Positions 54,179-63,811 of a stretch of 64,000 bases of DNA are shown one piece after another (within the stretch, counting starts at the first letter, position 1; each line of letters begins with the position of its first letter). This DNA is from Flavobacterium commune (GTDB lineage: Bacteria; Bacteroidota; Bacteroidia; Flavobacteriales; Flavobacteriaceae). A program made the position numbers and the translations under genes. Where the stretch lies: NCBI RefSeq assembly GCF_001857965.1, contig NZ_CP017774.1, positions 2,914,001-2,978,000 on the forward strand. Reading direction: 5' to 3'. The notes below the pieces were generated by a model. That model did not search any database. It was not told the origin of the DNA and was given only the letters and a program-made list of their open reading frames with translations.

Positions 54179-54304
54179 CATAAATTACACCAATTGTCAC
54201 TAATTCTGATAAAATTAAAATTGAATAACACAAATTTCTATCTGCCTTTGGCAGATTCGTGTAATTATAACGGGTTTAATTTGTGTTTATTTGTGTAATT
54301 TATG
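54179..54304. repeat. Composite inverted repeat with a nested palindrome
   Basis: Outer arms CATAAATTACAC and GTGTAATTTATG are perfect inverses (12 bp). Within them lies the hairpin ATCTGCC-TTT-GGCAGAT. The layout echoes the repeats at 5231 and 38192. Confidence 0.7.
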
Positions 54305-54349
54305 GTGAAAATTTTTTAATACGAATGCACATCTAATTTGCATTTTTTT

Positions 54350-55078
54350 TTAGTTGAATAGCACTTTAGAAAGCGTTACAATTCCTGTAATCAAAATTAA
54401 AATCAGTACAATCGATTTGAATTGCGTTTCCGAAATACGTTCTAATATTTTTTTTCCAATAAAAGTACCTGCTATGCTTACCAAAAGCAGAATAGGGATG
54501 AGGTAGATGTCGTGTTTATGAACATAGCCGTTGTAGCTATACACAATACTTCTGCTGGAATCGATGGCTAAATCAATGATGGCCGAAGTTGCAATAAAAA
54601 CTTCCATTTTAAGATTATAAGCTGCCAGAGTCATTCCCCGAATGGCACCTCCTGTACCTAATAAACCTGCAATTAATCCTGAGAAAGTACCACCTAAAAT
54701 TGAATTTGTTGTAGTGGGTTTGATACTCAGATTTTTAAAAAATAAAAAAACTAAACTAGTCCCAATCAGGAAGATTGCCAGTGCTGTTTCGAGTGTTTTG
54801 GGATTAATAAACCGGCTAATAAAAGCTCCGGTAATTACAAAGATTACTGCCGGAATTCCTATGGAGATGAGCAGTTTTTTATCAAAGCCCTTTCTGAAAA
54901 AAGCAATTTTACTAATATTACTCGATACATGGAACAAGGCTGTGATTCCTAATACCGAATGAAAATCTAAAAAATAACTGGCAATAGGAACAAAAAACAG
55001 CGAAGAGCCAAATCCGCCCACAGTACCCAGAATTTCTGCCAATAGTGCTAAGAGAATAAATAAGGCTAAATTTTCCAA
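54350..55078 (-). CDS. TauE/SafE (TSUP) family membrane transporter
   Basis: This 242-residue membrane protein has about eight hydrophobic segments. TSUP hallmarks are the GTVGGFGSSLFFVPI stretch (about 18-32) and the repeat GGTFSGLIAGLLGTGGAIRGM (about 128-148). Family members export or import sulfite, sulfonates or related anions. The substrate here is open. It is a stand-alone gene. Confidence 0.82.
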   Translation of the reverse strand: MENLALFILLALLAEILGTVGGFGSSLFFVPIASYFLDFHSVLGITALFHVSSNISKIAFFRKGFDKKLLISIGIPAVIFVITGAFISRFINPKTLETALAIFLIGTSLVFLFFKNLSIKPTTTNSILGGTFSGLIAGLLGTGGAIRGMTLAAYNLKMEVFIATSAIIDLAIDSSRSIVYSYNGYVHKHDIYLIPILLLVSIAGTFIGKKILERISETQFKSIVLILILITGIVTLSKVLFN

Positions 55079-55138
55079 TAGTTAAGTTGTTTTAATCTTG
55101 TTTATAATCCAAAAGAGAAATACTGATTTTGTTCCAAT

Positions 55139-55453
55139 TCAACTGATTAATTTTTTAATATCAATTTGTTTGAGAATTTCTCTTTCAGAATGACGAACCA
55201 GAACTTTGAATTTTTCGTACCAGGGCTTCCAGTCTGCAACTCCCATATCTCTTGCTAATTCTTGTTCAAAATCAGCAAGTGTGGCATAAGACGATTCAAA
55301 AATAAGTCGGTAGCTTTCTCCGGTAAAATCAGTTAAAACTCTGTTTCCGGTTGTTTGAGGAAACAATCCACCCTGGGTGGCCTCATCAATCAAAACTTTG
55401 GCTTCTTTATAACGGCCAAATTGCAGATAAAAAATTTCTCGAACAATATACAT
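55139..55453 (-). CDS. NIPSNAP-like dimeric alpha/beta-barrel protein (hypothetical)
   Basis: This 104-residue protein fits the ferredoxin-like small-barrel pattern (MYIVREIFYLQFGRYKEAKVLI, then RLIFESSYATLADFEQEL, then WYEKFKVLVRHSEREIL). It has no signal peptide. The family resemblance to NIPSNAP/ABM-like proteins is modest, and function is unknown. A short gap separates it from the TSUP gene upstream. Confidence 0.55.
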   Translation of the reverse strand: MYIVREIFYLQFGRYKEAKVLIDEATQGGLFPQTTGNRVLTDFTGESYRLIFESSYATLADFEQELARDMGVADWKPWYEKFKVLVRHSEREILKQIDIKKLIS

Positions 55454-55551
55454 GAGTACAAAAATTAGAAGTTAAACAAATGTTTTTGTACTTATAAAGT
55501 TAAGAAATAATACTATTGGTTTGGGGTTTTACTTCTTTGAAAAACAAGGAG

Positions 55552-56544
55552 TTATTTTAGGTCTAAATAAATCGGATTTTCCTCTTTTCGATTAGCGGCA
55601 TGAGTGGCTATAAAGCTGATGATGAAAATTTGTAAAGCATGAAAAAGCATGATGGGAAGCAGAACAATCCCCATAACACTTGGATTTGGAAACAATATTT
55701 TAGCAAATACGGTTCCGTGGACTAATGATTTTTTAGTACCACAAAATTGAGCTGTAATTTTATCTTCGGCACTAAATCTAAGTTTGTTGCTTATAAAACC
55801 CGTAAGGAAATAAACTAAATAAAATAAAACAGTGACCGCTATTGCAATAGTCATAATGGCAAAAGCATCAATTTCGCTAAAGACATTTTCTTCAAAAGAG
55901 TGGGCAAAACTTTTGTAGATAATTAATAGGATGATGGATTTGTCAAATAAGGTCAGGTAGTTATTGTGTTTTTGAGCCAAATTACCCCAAAAACGATGTA
56001 AAAACAAGCCCAAAATAACCGGAACTACCACTTCTATAATCAATTTGGTATAAATGTCTCCTAAATTATAACTGTTTGTTGTAGTATTCAGGAACAGTCC
56101 CAACCAAAGCGGGGTAACAATAATCCCGATTAAACCCGAAATACTGGCATTAAAAATGGCGGCAGGAATGTTGCCTTTGGCTATGGAAACCATTACTACC
56201 GATGAAGAAACCGTTGAAGGCAGGGAAGCTAAAAATAAAAAGGCAAGCCAAATATTTTTATCGTATTCAGAGTGGATTAAAGGGTAAAAACACAGAATAA
56301 TGACCGGAAATACCACGAAAGTGCAGACTTGTACCAAAAGATGTAATTTCCAGTTTTTCAATCCTGATTTTATTTTTTCAGGGCTAAGTTTGAGGCCGTA
56401 GAAAAAGAAAATTAACGAAACGCCCAAACTGGCAATACTATCTAAAGGAATTGAACTTGATGTACTGCCCAATTGAGGAAAAATATAGGCCAGAAGCACT
56501 ACCAAAATGATCGAAAGGACGAATTTGTCAATTTTAAATTTCAT
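55552..56544 (-). CDS. Bile acid:sodium symporter family (SBF-like) transporter
   Basis: This 330-residue membrane protein has about ten hydrophobic segments. SBF-family features are LPSTVSSSVVMVSIAKGNIPAAIFNASISG (about 108-137) and the later GTKKSLVHGTVFAKILFPNP. It most resembles the YfeH branch. Members move organic anions with sodium, but real substrates are often unknown. Confidence 0.8.
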   Translation of the reverse strand: MKFKIDKFVLSIILVVLLAYIFPQLGSTSSSIPLDSIASLGVSLIFFFYGLKLSPEKIKSGLKNWKLHLLVQVCTFVVFPVIILCFYPLIHSEYDKNIWLAFLFLASLPSTVSSSVVMVSIAKGNIPAAIFNASISGLIGIIVTPLWLGLFLNTTTNSYNLGDIYTKLIIEVVVPVILGLFLHRFWGNLAQKHNNYLTLFDKSIILLIIYKSFAHSFEENVFSEIDAFAIMTIAIAVTVLFYLVYFLTGFISNKLRFSAEDKITAQFCGTKKSLVHGTVFAKILFPNPSVMGIVLLPIMLFHALQIFIISFIATHAANRKEENPIYLDLK

Positions 56545-56843
56545 ACTATGCTATCTGATTTGTAAACTAAATGAGCAGGCAAAGGTAGGAACTTAGTAAA
56601 AAGACAAACAACAATTACCCAATTTTAGCAGGCTTTTAACGGTTTAGAATAAAAATGAGGACAAGGAATTCTTGAGTTTTAAAAATAGTTTATCGAAAAA
56701 CTCATAGTCGTTGTATTGCAGTGATTCCGCTAGTCCGCTGCGGTCGATTCAAGAGGTTTTTCCTTCTTAGTTTTTTGAAGACAGTAAAATTCTAATTATT
56801 AGTTGCAGGTTTTCTTTCTGCTACTAAAGCGGTGTCTGTTTTG
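56545..56843. other. Intergenic gap (299 bp) between SBF and RDD genes
   Basis: Apart from a GTCCGCTGCGG motif near 56733 resembling the palindrome of the B12 riboswitch arm, I see nothing recognisable here. Confidence 0.5.
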
Positions 56844-57257
56844 TCAGTTTTTAATCACTCTTGTGTTAGAAAGCTTATCATGTATTCCTTTAACTGTTAC
56901 TATATATGAAAAATACTCAAACGGGATGCTTCTGCTCAATGTTCTAAAGATTAGTTGTTTTAAAGTAGGTTTGTCACCCGATGATGAAACTACTTTTGTT
57001 TTGGTTAATACTTTTCCTAATGTTCTTTGAAATTTATACTCAGTCAAAAGATAATAACCCCAAAAAGTCGGAAGTAAAATGATAATTGGGATTATTGGTA
57101 ATTGTTTGTGCGTTTCGTCTGGGTATGTTTGATTAAGCTCTAAAAGCATAAGTCCGATTGAAAGTAAAAACCAAATGACTAAAAATGTAACCATATCGAT
57201 AATGGCATTTAAAATTCGTTGTCCTTGATTTGCAAGTTTTAGGTCGTTTTGTGTCAT
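56844..57257 (-). CDS. RDD family membrane protein
   Basis: This 137-residue protein has three hydrophobic segments and RDD-type features: an N-terminal QRILNAIIDMVTFLVIWFLLS, the central YYLLTEYKFQRTLGKVLTKTKVV, and KPTLKQLIFRTLSRSIPFEYFSY. Function in the family is poorly known (possibly ion transport). A tiny membrane protein gene sits 2 bases upstream. Confidence 0.8.
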   Translation of the reverse strand: MTQNDLKLANQGQRILNAIIDMVTFLVIWFLLSIGLMLLELNQTYPDETHKQLPIIPIIILLPTFWGYYLLTEYKFQRTLGKVLTKTKVVSSSGDKPTLKQLIFRTLSRSIPFEYFSYIVTVKGIHDKLSNTRVIKN

Positions 57258-57259
57258 AA

Positions 57260-57358
57260 TTATTGTTTTTTTCTTTTCTTAATTATCAAGATAATAACTA
57301 TTGGCAAAACTGTTATTGCTACAATTAAAATTATTTCTACAGTTGCTAATGATTCCAT
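57260..57358 (-). CDS. Small single-pass membrane protein (32 residues)
   Basis: A 32-codon frame (ATG at 57356-57358, stop at 57260-57262) begins MESLATVEIILIVAITVL and continues as one hydrophobic helix to a basic tail KKRKKQ. It ends 2 bases before the RDD start, so coupling is likely. The hydrophobic core plus basic tail is what short membrane proteins show. I recognise no family. Confidence 0.55.
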   Translation of the reverse strand: MESLATVEIILIVAITVLPIVIILIIKKRKKQ

Positions 57359-57526
57359 AATATTTTATTTATTGCTAATGTTTCCGAATTTTCGTTCTGA
57401 TTGGTATTGGAACACAAAACTGCCAACCAGTACTGAATTATGAGTAGAATAACAAAACTCCATTTCTGCACGTTAGTTTGCCTGATGTAAAAAATGAGTT
57501 AGCAGCTTGCGTCTTTTTCTTTTTTG

Positions 57527-58153
57527 TTAGTATGGGCTTTTCACTGTCTTTGTATTTTTAGATAGTTGAAATTCTTTGTCATCAAGTTTCATTTCTTTTA
57601 TTTCTGTCGCAATGCTTGTCATTGTAAATTGGGCATTTTCAATAACCATTTTTAATGGTAATGCTTTTGCGACTTTTAAATAATCATACCAATTTCCAAA
57701 CAAATGTCCTGTAAAAATCGAAGGTTCAACGCTAATTTTAGAGTTGAAATAATATTTCTGTATTCCACTTTTACAAGTCAAAACAATTTCGTCACATTTG
57801 TGACCAAGAACTTCTGTAACGCCTTTGTTTACTTCAATTTTTAAAATTCCATCAGGATTTGTCGCACCATCATTCCAGAAAACAGTTTCAGAGTTTGACA
57901 TTTTGTTGTAAAGTTTGTTGTCTTTGTTGATATAAAGTTGCCATTGAAACATTGTTCCGTTAGTACTTGATTTGTAGTCGCCATCTTTGATGATGTAGTT
58001 TTGTGTTGAACCCATCATTGTTGAAAATTGTTCGGACGTTACGTTTGGAAGTTTACTTGTGTAAGTGTTTTGGTAAACGATTTGACCTTGAAAATTTTGT
58101 CCGGAAACAGTTGCTGTCAGAACTGTCATTACGATTGTTAATAGTTTTTTCAT
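57527..58153 (-). CDS. GLPGLI/DUF4412-like exported protein
   Basis: This 208-residue protein has a signal peptide (1-18, ATVSGQ) and a beta-rich mature part with the pattern GQIVYQNTYTSKLP, then IKDGDYKS, then EVLGHKCDEIVLTCKSGIQKYYF, then LKMVIENAQFTMTSIATEIKEM. This layout is typical of Bacteroidetes GLPGLI-type periplasmic proteins of unknown function. The C-terminal tail is basic. Confidence 0.6.
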   Translation of the reverse strand: MKKLLTIVMTVLTATVSGQNFQGQIVYQNTYTSKLPNVTSEQFSTMMGSTQNYIIKDGDYKSSTNGTMFQWQLYINKDNKLYNKMSNSETVFWNDGATNPDGILKIEVNKGVTEVLGHKCDEIVLTCKSGIQKYYFNSKISVEPSIFTGHLFGNWYDYLKVAKALPLKMVIENAQFTMTSIATEIKEMKLDDKEFQLSKNTKTVKSPY

Positions 58154-58524
58154 TTGTCTTGTTTGTTGTTTTTACTTATTGTTTTTGATGTTTAAATTAT
58201 CGTCTTGGCATAGCTGTTAAATCGTTCATACAAGCTACAAAATGACTCCAATCTACCAAAAAAAACAGGTTAGTTTTATCTGATATACGTCAGTGCTTAT
58301 TTTTTGCTAATACATAAATAAATCTTACAAATTAGTACATGGTTTTGTTGTTTCCGTATTATTTATCTTAAGGTTTCGGGCTGGATTGATTGGCAAAGGA
58401 ACTCCTTTGTTTAACCTAAATATGTTTAAAAATGTTGTTGGTCGAAATAGTGTTAACCATACAGCGGTTTTGTATTAAATTTATCTTTTCAATATTTATT
58501 CATACTTTATAAATAATCATTTTG
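58154..58524. other. Intergenic gap upstream of GH29 (371 bp)
   Basis: It contains a perfect hairpin CAAAGGA-AC-TCCTTTG at 58394-58409 and a CTGATATACGTCAG palindrome near 58278. Neither is assigned to a regulator. No coding frame is visible. Confidence 0.5.
58394..58409. promoter_or_regulatory. Palindrome upstream of GH29
   Basis: CAAAGGAACTCCTTTG is a 7-bp-arm palindrome 116 bases before the GH29 start. Possible operator; no partner regulator is in the window. Confidence 0.3.
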
Positions 58525-60618
58525 ATGAAACAGCTTCTTTTTTCACTCTGTTTTTTAGGAGTATTATCGACTGTCAGCGCTCAGGAATCGATTAAAGCCC
58601 CACAGCCATTTGGTCCTGTACCCTCTCAAAAACAAATGGATTGGCAGCAAATGGAATTCTATGCTTTTATCCATTTTTCGCTAAATACGTTTACCAATAA
58701 AGAATGGGGTTTTGGGGACGAATCGCCTCAGTTATTTAATCCCACAGCTTTGGACGTGCGTCAATGGGCGAGAGTGGCAAAAGAGGCTGGTATGAAAGGA
58801 ATTATTTTGGTTGCTAAACACCACGATGGATTTTGTTTGTGGCCATCGGCATATACTGAGCGTTCTGTAAAAAATGCTCCCTGGAAGAACGGAAAAGGGG
58901 ATGTTGTTAAAGAATTAGCCGCTGCCTGTAAAGAGTACGGTCTAAAATTAGGCTTGTATCTTTCTCCCTGGGATAGAAATCATGCCGATTATGGTAAACC
59001 GGCATACATAAGCTATTTTAGAAACCAACTAAAAGAGTTATTGACAAATTACGGAGAGGTTTTCGAAATGTGGTTTGACGGTGCCAATGGTGGCGATGGC
59101 TATTATGGTGGTGCCAATGAAATCAGAAAAATAAACACTTTAGACTATTACGATTGGGAAGAAACTTATCAATTGATTTATAAAATAGCTCCTAAAACAT
59201 TAGTGTGGGGGATAGGACCTTCGGAAGCCAGATGGATAGGGAATGAGGACGGTTTTGCTAATGAAACCAATTGGAGTTTGTTACGTCAAAAAGACGATTT
59301 AGCAGGCAAAGTACATTATTCTGAATACACATCAGGGCATGAAGATGGTGAAAAATGGGTGCCGGGCGAAGCCGATGTTTCCATTAGACCAGGTTGGTTT
59401 TATCATGCTTCCGAAGATGACAAAGTGAAATCATTAGACCAAATGGTCGATATTTATTATAAATCCATAGGTCGCAATGCTACGCTTTTGTTGAATTTAC
59501 CACCTGATAAAAGAGGATTAATTAATGAGAATGATATTCGAAGATTAAAAGAATTTACCGCAACTATCAAAGCCGATTTTAGAACCGAAGTTCTGGCAAA
59601 AACCAGAGTAACAGCTAATAATTACAGAGGGAACAATGATAAATATGCTCCTCAAAACGCAATTGATGGCAATAAAAACACTTACTGGGCTACCGATGAT
59701 GAAGTGAAAACGGCCAGTATTGCATTTGAATTTAAAAAACCAACAGCGGTTAACAGACTATTACTTCAGGAGTACATACAGCTGGGGCAAAGAGTAAAAG
59801 CATTTACCGTTGAGGCTAAGATTGATGGAAAATGGAAAACAATTGCAAGCCAAACCACTATTGGTTACAAACGAATTTTAAGATTTGACAGAGTTGTAGC
59901 TTCGGCACTGCGAGTGAATATTACCGACTCAAAAGCCAGTATTCTGCTATCCAATATCCAGGCTTTTGATGCAGCTGTTTTTGTTCGTATGCCTGAAATA
60001 AGTAGAGATAAAAATGGCTTAGTACGTATGAAATCCGAACAAGGCAGCCGAATTTACTATACTCTTGACGGCTCAGTTCCATCAACAAAGAGTGTTTTAT
60101 ACACAACCCCTTTTCGATACCCTAAAGCGGTAAAAATACAAGCCATAGCTATAGATACCTTAGAAAAGAGGAGTAGTGCTATTGAAATAGCTAAGTATGG
60201 CATGTCAAAAGAAAATTGGAAAGTAGTTTCCGTTTCCAGTGGAGATATGACTAATGTACAGCGAATTATAGACGGAGACCCAGTGACCGATTGGAGTTTT
60301 GGTAATGAAACCCATCTATTACCACAAGAAGTCATAATTGATATGGGAGCAATCATGAGTATAAAAGGTTTCTCTTATGTGCCAAAACAGCAGGGACATC
60401 ATCTTAATTTAATTGCTAATTATGAGTTTTTTACCAGTTTGGATAATGTACATTGGAGCAGGCAATCTGAAGGTGAGTTTTCGAATATTAAAAATAATCC
60501 AATAGAACAGATTAAACTTTTTTCGGCAGTTAATGCCAGGTATGTAAAATTTGTAGCCAAATCAGCTATTGAAAAAGGAAATAATCACACTATTTGCGAA
60601 ATAAACGTAATAGAGTAA
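58525..60618 (+). CDS. GH29 alpha-L-fucosidase with CBM32-like domains, exported
   Basis: This 697-residue protein has a signal peptide (1-19, TVSAQ). The GH29 barrel (about 25-350) includes HHDGFCLWPSAYT and the nucleophile Asp185 in EVFEMWFDGANGGDGYYGG. Next come an F5/8C (CBM32-like) domain (about 360-485), a chitobiase/FN3-like stretch (about 495-560) and a second F5/8C domain (about 570-697). GH29 enzymes remove terminal fucose from glycans. I chose the ATG at 58525, one codon after a TTG. A bidirectional terminator follows. Substrate glycan is inferred only. Confidence 0.9.
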   Translation: MKQLLFSLCFLGVLSTVSAQESIKAPQPFGPVPSQKQMDWQQMEFYAFIHFSLNTFTNKEWGFGDESPQLFNPTALDVRQWARVAKEAGMKGIILVAKHHDGFCLWPSAYTERSVKNAPWKNGKGDVVKELAAACKEYGLKLGLYLSPWDRNHADYGKPAYISYFRNQLKELLTNYGEVFEMWFDGANGGDGYYGGANEIRKINTLDYYDWEETYQLIYKIAPKTLVWGIGPSEARWIGNEDGFANETNWSLLRQKDDLAGKVHYSEYTSGHEDGEKWVPGEADVSIRPGWFYHASEDDKVKSLDQMVDIYYKSIGRNATLLLNLPPDKRGLINENDIRRLKEFTATIKADFRTEVLAKTRVTANNYRGNNDKYAPQNAIDGNKNTYWATDDEVKTASIAFEFKKPTAVNRLLLQEYIQLGQRVKAFTVEAKIDGKWKTIASQTTIGYKRILRFDRVVASALRVNITDSKASILLSNIQAFDAAVFVRMPEISRDKNGLVRMKSEQGSRIYYTLDGSVPSTKSVLYTTPFRYPKAVKIQAIAIDTLEKRSSAIEIAKYGMSKENWKVVSVSSGDMTNVQRIIDGDPVTDWSFGNETHLLPQEVIIDMGAIMSIKGFSYVPKQQGHHLNLIANYEFFTSLDNVHWSRQSEGEFSNIKNNPIEQIKLFSAVNARYVKFVAKSAIEKGNNHTICEINVIE

Positions 60619-60624
60619 TAAAAG

Positions 60625-60664
60625 AATAAGGCTTCGATTTTTATAACGAAGCCTTATTTATTAG
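60625..60664. terminator. Bidirectional terminator between GH29 and GH42
   Basis: AATAAGGCTTCG and CGAAGCCTTATT arms (12 bp) with a short loop; T residues outside on both strands. Confidence 0.85.
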
Positions 60665-60683
60665 TATTTATTTGAGATTGTAT

Positions 60684-62771
60684 TTATAGTTTCCAAACCA
60701 ATACATCAGCAGTCTTCATGGATTTTGTTCCAATGATAATCTCAGCATTCGCAGGAAGTTTCATCTCGTAAATTTTGTCCGAATAGTTTACAGCGATTCC
60801 AAAACCATCACGGTATTCTATTAATATTCCTTCTGGATAATTTTCAATCGGGATATTTTGTTGTTGGTATAATTTGGTCAAAACCTGTTTTTCCAAATCT
60901 CCTTTTTTCGAATCAACACCAATATAAGTTACGGTTCCTTTACCTAATTTACGCGAAATTACAGCAGCAGTTCCGGCATAGAAATCACCTTGGTAAGTTC
61001 CCCAGATTTCGGTTCCTTTGTTTGGTTTTAATAAATCACCCCAAGAAACCCAATCAAAATCCTGATTGTTAAATTTAATTTTGTCAGGTGATTGCGGCAT
61101 TAACAAATCATAGGATTCAATTTCGGAGCCAATTAATTTCCACATCGGCTCGTAGAATTTAGCTTCCCAAAGATGCCCTTTTCGGTTTTGAATTCCTGAA
61201 CGACAGCTCAATACTAAGTTTCCTCCGTTTTGGGCATAAGCAGTTAATTTATCAATCATTTGCTGGTCAATCATTTGATAAGCAGGTGCAATCAATACCG
61301 GATATTTAGAAAAATCAGTCGTATCACGAACAAAATCTACAGCTGCTCCAAAAGATTTCACTGCTTTGTAATATTTGGTAAAATGACCTATTGTATTCCA
61401 TTGGTTGGTTTGTTTATTCAAATCAATTCCCATTACGTTATCGGTATTGAACAGAATTCCGGTTTTGCGTTGCAAATATTCCTTTGGCAATTGGGCTTTA
61501 GGATTGTATTTTTTTCGCAAAGTATTGATGTCTTTGATAAACTGGCTGAATTCTAATCCGCCAGTTGTAGGAGTCACTCCATCGGTACTTACAATTCCGT
61601 AGTGGTATTGCTCATAGCCGTACAAAGGCGCACGATAGCGATAGGTACAGGTAAATTTACTGCCACCGGCAAAAACATGCCACAACCAAAGTCGCATGGC
61701 TCCCGGTAAAGGTTGCGGATTAATACTTCCCCAGTTTACTTGTCCAGGTTGTAGTTCCATTACACCATAAGCACCTTTTAGAGGACGGAAGAAATCATTA
61801 GACATTGCAATTCGGGAATAATCGCCTACGCGGTAGCCTTTTGGTCCAATGCCCAAATCGCTGCCATAAACCATATAACGGGTATAAGAAACAAAGTCCA
61901 GTTCTTTACTGGCTCCTACATAACCTACATCGTACATTGGAATGTAATTAGAAGTTACCCATTGATTTGGATTCGAATATTTACGGATTTCTTTAGCCTG
62001 TTCGTCCAGGAAAGTCGCTGTTTCATCATCAGCAAAACGATAGTGATCCAATTGGGAGTGTAGATTCATTCCCCAAATGGCATGTTTCGGAATATTAATT
62101 TCGTCAAAACTACTGTAAGTACCGCTCCAGAAATTGTTTCCCCAGGCTTCGTTAAGTACATCGATGGTTTTGTATTTTTCTTTTAACCAATTGCGAAAAC
62201 GTTCGTGTGCATCTTGTCCGTAATCCAGAAAACGACGAGGTTCATTATCCACTTGCCATCCGATTACATTTTTATCATTACCATATCTTTTGGCTAATTC
62301 AGCAATCATTTTCATCGAATAAGAACGATAATAATTGCTGGAGAAAGTGGCATGCTGGCGTGTACCATGATCCATTTTAGATCCATCTTCCATAGTGGCT
62401 AAAACATCAGGATGCTTGCGAACCAACCAAACCGGAGGCGTAGCGGTAGAAGTACAAAGAATGACTTTGAGATGGTATTTTTTAGCCAGTTCTAAGGATT
62501 TATCCAGCCATTTAAAATCATATTTGCCTTCTTCGGGTTCGAGTTGTGCCCAGGCAAATTCCCCAAAATGAGTAAACTCAAATCCCATTTTTTCCATGTT
62601 TTGGAAATCGCGCTCCCATTGTGCAGGATCCCAATGTTCAGGGTAATAATACACTCCCACTGAAGTCAAATCTTTAGAAGGAAAAAATTGTTCGATTTTT
62701 TGGGCAAAAGTAGCTGTATTAAATAGTAGTAGTAGTAATGCCAGAAAGCATTTAGTAATCTTATAATTCAT
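60684..62771 (-). CDS. GH42 beta-galactosidase, exported
   Basis: This 695-residue protein has a signal peptide (about 1-24, TATFAQ). The GH42 barrel (about 30-400) has the acid/base Glu177 in GWQVDNEPRRF and the nucleophile Glu339 in GVMELQPGQVNWG. A trimerisation/Rossmann-like domain follows (about 410-620; ILFNTDNVMG), then a short C-terminal beta domain. GH42 enzymes act on galactosyl oligosaccharides, often from pectic galactan. A -7-like TAGATTTG (minus strand, 62800-62807) lies upstream. Confidence 0.9.
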   Translation of the reverse strand: MNYKITKCFLALLLLLFNTATFAQKIEQFFPSKDLTSVGVYYYPEHWDPAQWERDFQNMEKMGFEFTHFGEFAWAQLEPEEGKYDFKWLDKSLELAKKYHLKVILCTSTATPPVWLVRKHPDVLATMEDGSKMDHGTRQHATFSSNYYRSYSMKMIAELAKRYGNDKNVIGWQVDNEPRRFLDYGQDAHERFRNWLKEKYKTIDVLNEAWGNNFWSGTYSSFDEINIPKHAIWGMNLHSQLDHYRFADDETATFLDEQAKEIRKYSNPNQWVTSNYIPMYDVGYVGASKELDFVSYTRYMVYGSDLGIGPKGYRVGDYSRIAMSNDFFRPLKGAYGVMELQPGQVNWGSINPQPLPGAMRLWLWHVFAGGSKFTCTYRYRAPLYGYEQYHYGIVSTDGVTPTTGGLEFSQFIKDINTLRKKYNPKAQLPKEYLQRKTGILFNTDNVMGIDLNKQTNQWNTIGHFTKYYKAVKSFGAAVDFVRDTTDFSKYPVLIAPAYQMIDQQMIDKLTAYAQNGGNLVLSCRSGIQNRKGHLWEAKFYEPMWKLIGSEIESYDLLMPQSPDKIKFNNQDFDWVSWGDLLKPNKGTEIWGTYQGDFYAGTAAVISRKLGKGTVTYIGVDSKKGDLEKQVLTKLYQQQNIPIENYPEGILIEYRDGFGIAVNYSDKIYEMKLPANAEIIIGTKSMKTADVLVWKL

Positions 62772-62898
62772 AATATAATGGTTTGGTAATAGTGAATTAC
62801 AAATCTAAGTTTTTTTAGTTATAAAGTGTAATTTTCTCACTTAATTAGAAAGATATATTGTCGAAATATAAAAATACACCAACAATTATTAAGAATCC

Positions 62899-62965
62899 TT
62901 TTTACCACAGATTTGAAGGATTAAAAAGATTTCTAAAGATAATCTGTGTAAATCTGTGGTAAAAA
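62899..62965. repeat. Composite inverted repeat (ACCACAGATTT type)
   Basis: TTTTTACCACAGATTT (62899-62914) and AAATCTGTGGTAAAAA (62950-62965) are perfect 16-bp inverses. It shares the ACAGAT/ATCTGT word with the repeats at 5231 and 11123. Confidence 0.7.
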
Positions 62966-63010
62966 TTGATATTTAAGACTTTATTAAAATACGATATTAA
63001 TTTCTGAACA

Positions 63011-63811
63011 CTAATTAATTGTGTAAATCAAAATGTCTTTGTACAAGGCTGAACGGGTTGCCATCTGTCTGAAACCAATTCGACCTTCCAGAAGTTCAGG
63101 TTTTTTGCTAAGATCCCATGAGAATAATTTGGAACTGTTTTTTCCAGCAACCTTGAAATAGAGTTTTGCTTTGGTTTTGATTAATGTAATTTTATAAGTT
63201 TCATCCGTTTTAAATAATTCGGTTTCAAAATAAGGATTTGGGATTTCGGTTGTGGTGTTGAAATTTTGTCCTATAATTACTGGATATTGACGCACTCTGA
63301 TGTAATCATTTTTGCTGTCAGTATTATCATTTTCAAAAGAAGCATAACTAATATGCAAAGTTTTCATATTAGTAAAATAGGTTTTCATTGCCGGAATCGT
63401 TCTTAGATTATTCCATTTTGAAATGTCTTCAACGTAAGGGGCAAGGCCTGTGCCGGTTGCTTGGAGATATAAAATAATAGCCCATTTGGTTTCGGTATCT
63501 TTTCTGTTAAAGCTGAATTCCATTTTTACATTTCCCTTAAAAGAATTCTTAGTCCATAATACCGCATGGTCAGTATCGGTTCCGGCTTTAGTTCCGGCAT
63601 TAAAAAGCATTCCTGCTTTAGTGTTTTTGATAGTGGCTTCGAGCCCGTCCAGAAACCATTTGGATTGCCAGTCTTTAGTTCCGCTGTCTTTAAATTGCAG
63701 TTGCCATTGTTTTGATTGGTTTAGAATGTCGAATTCTTTATTATCAGGATTTTGAGCCAGTATTGAACCAGAAAGGAAGAATATTGAAATTAGAAGTTGT
63801 GTTAAGTTCAT
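63011..63811 (-). CDS. DUF1961-like exported protein
   Basis: This 266-residue protein has a signal peptide (1-19, GSILAQ) and a beta-sandwich-like mature part with DHAVLWTKNSFKGNVKMEFSFNRKD and the closing GRIGFRQMATRSALYKDILIY. DUF1961 (PF09224-type) proteins occur in polysaccharide utilisation loci as possible lyases or binding proteins of unproven activity. Its position beside GH42 and GH29 suggests glycan binding or breakdown. Confidence 0.65.
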   Translation of the reverse strand: MNLTQLLISIFFLSGSILAQNPDNKEFDILNQSKQWQLQFKDSGTKDWQSKWFLDGLEATIKNTKAGMLFNAGTKAGTDTDHAVLWTKNSFKGNVKMEFSFNRKDTETKWAIILYLQATGTGLAPYVEDISKWNNLRTIPAMKTYFTNMKTLHISYASFENDNTDSKNDYIRVRQYPVIIGQNFNTTTEIPNPYFETELFKTDETYKITLIKTKAKLYFKVAGKNSSKLFSWDLSKKPELLEGRIGFRQMATRSALYKDILIYTIN

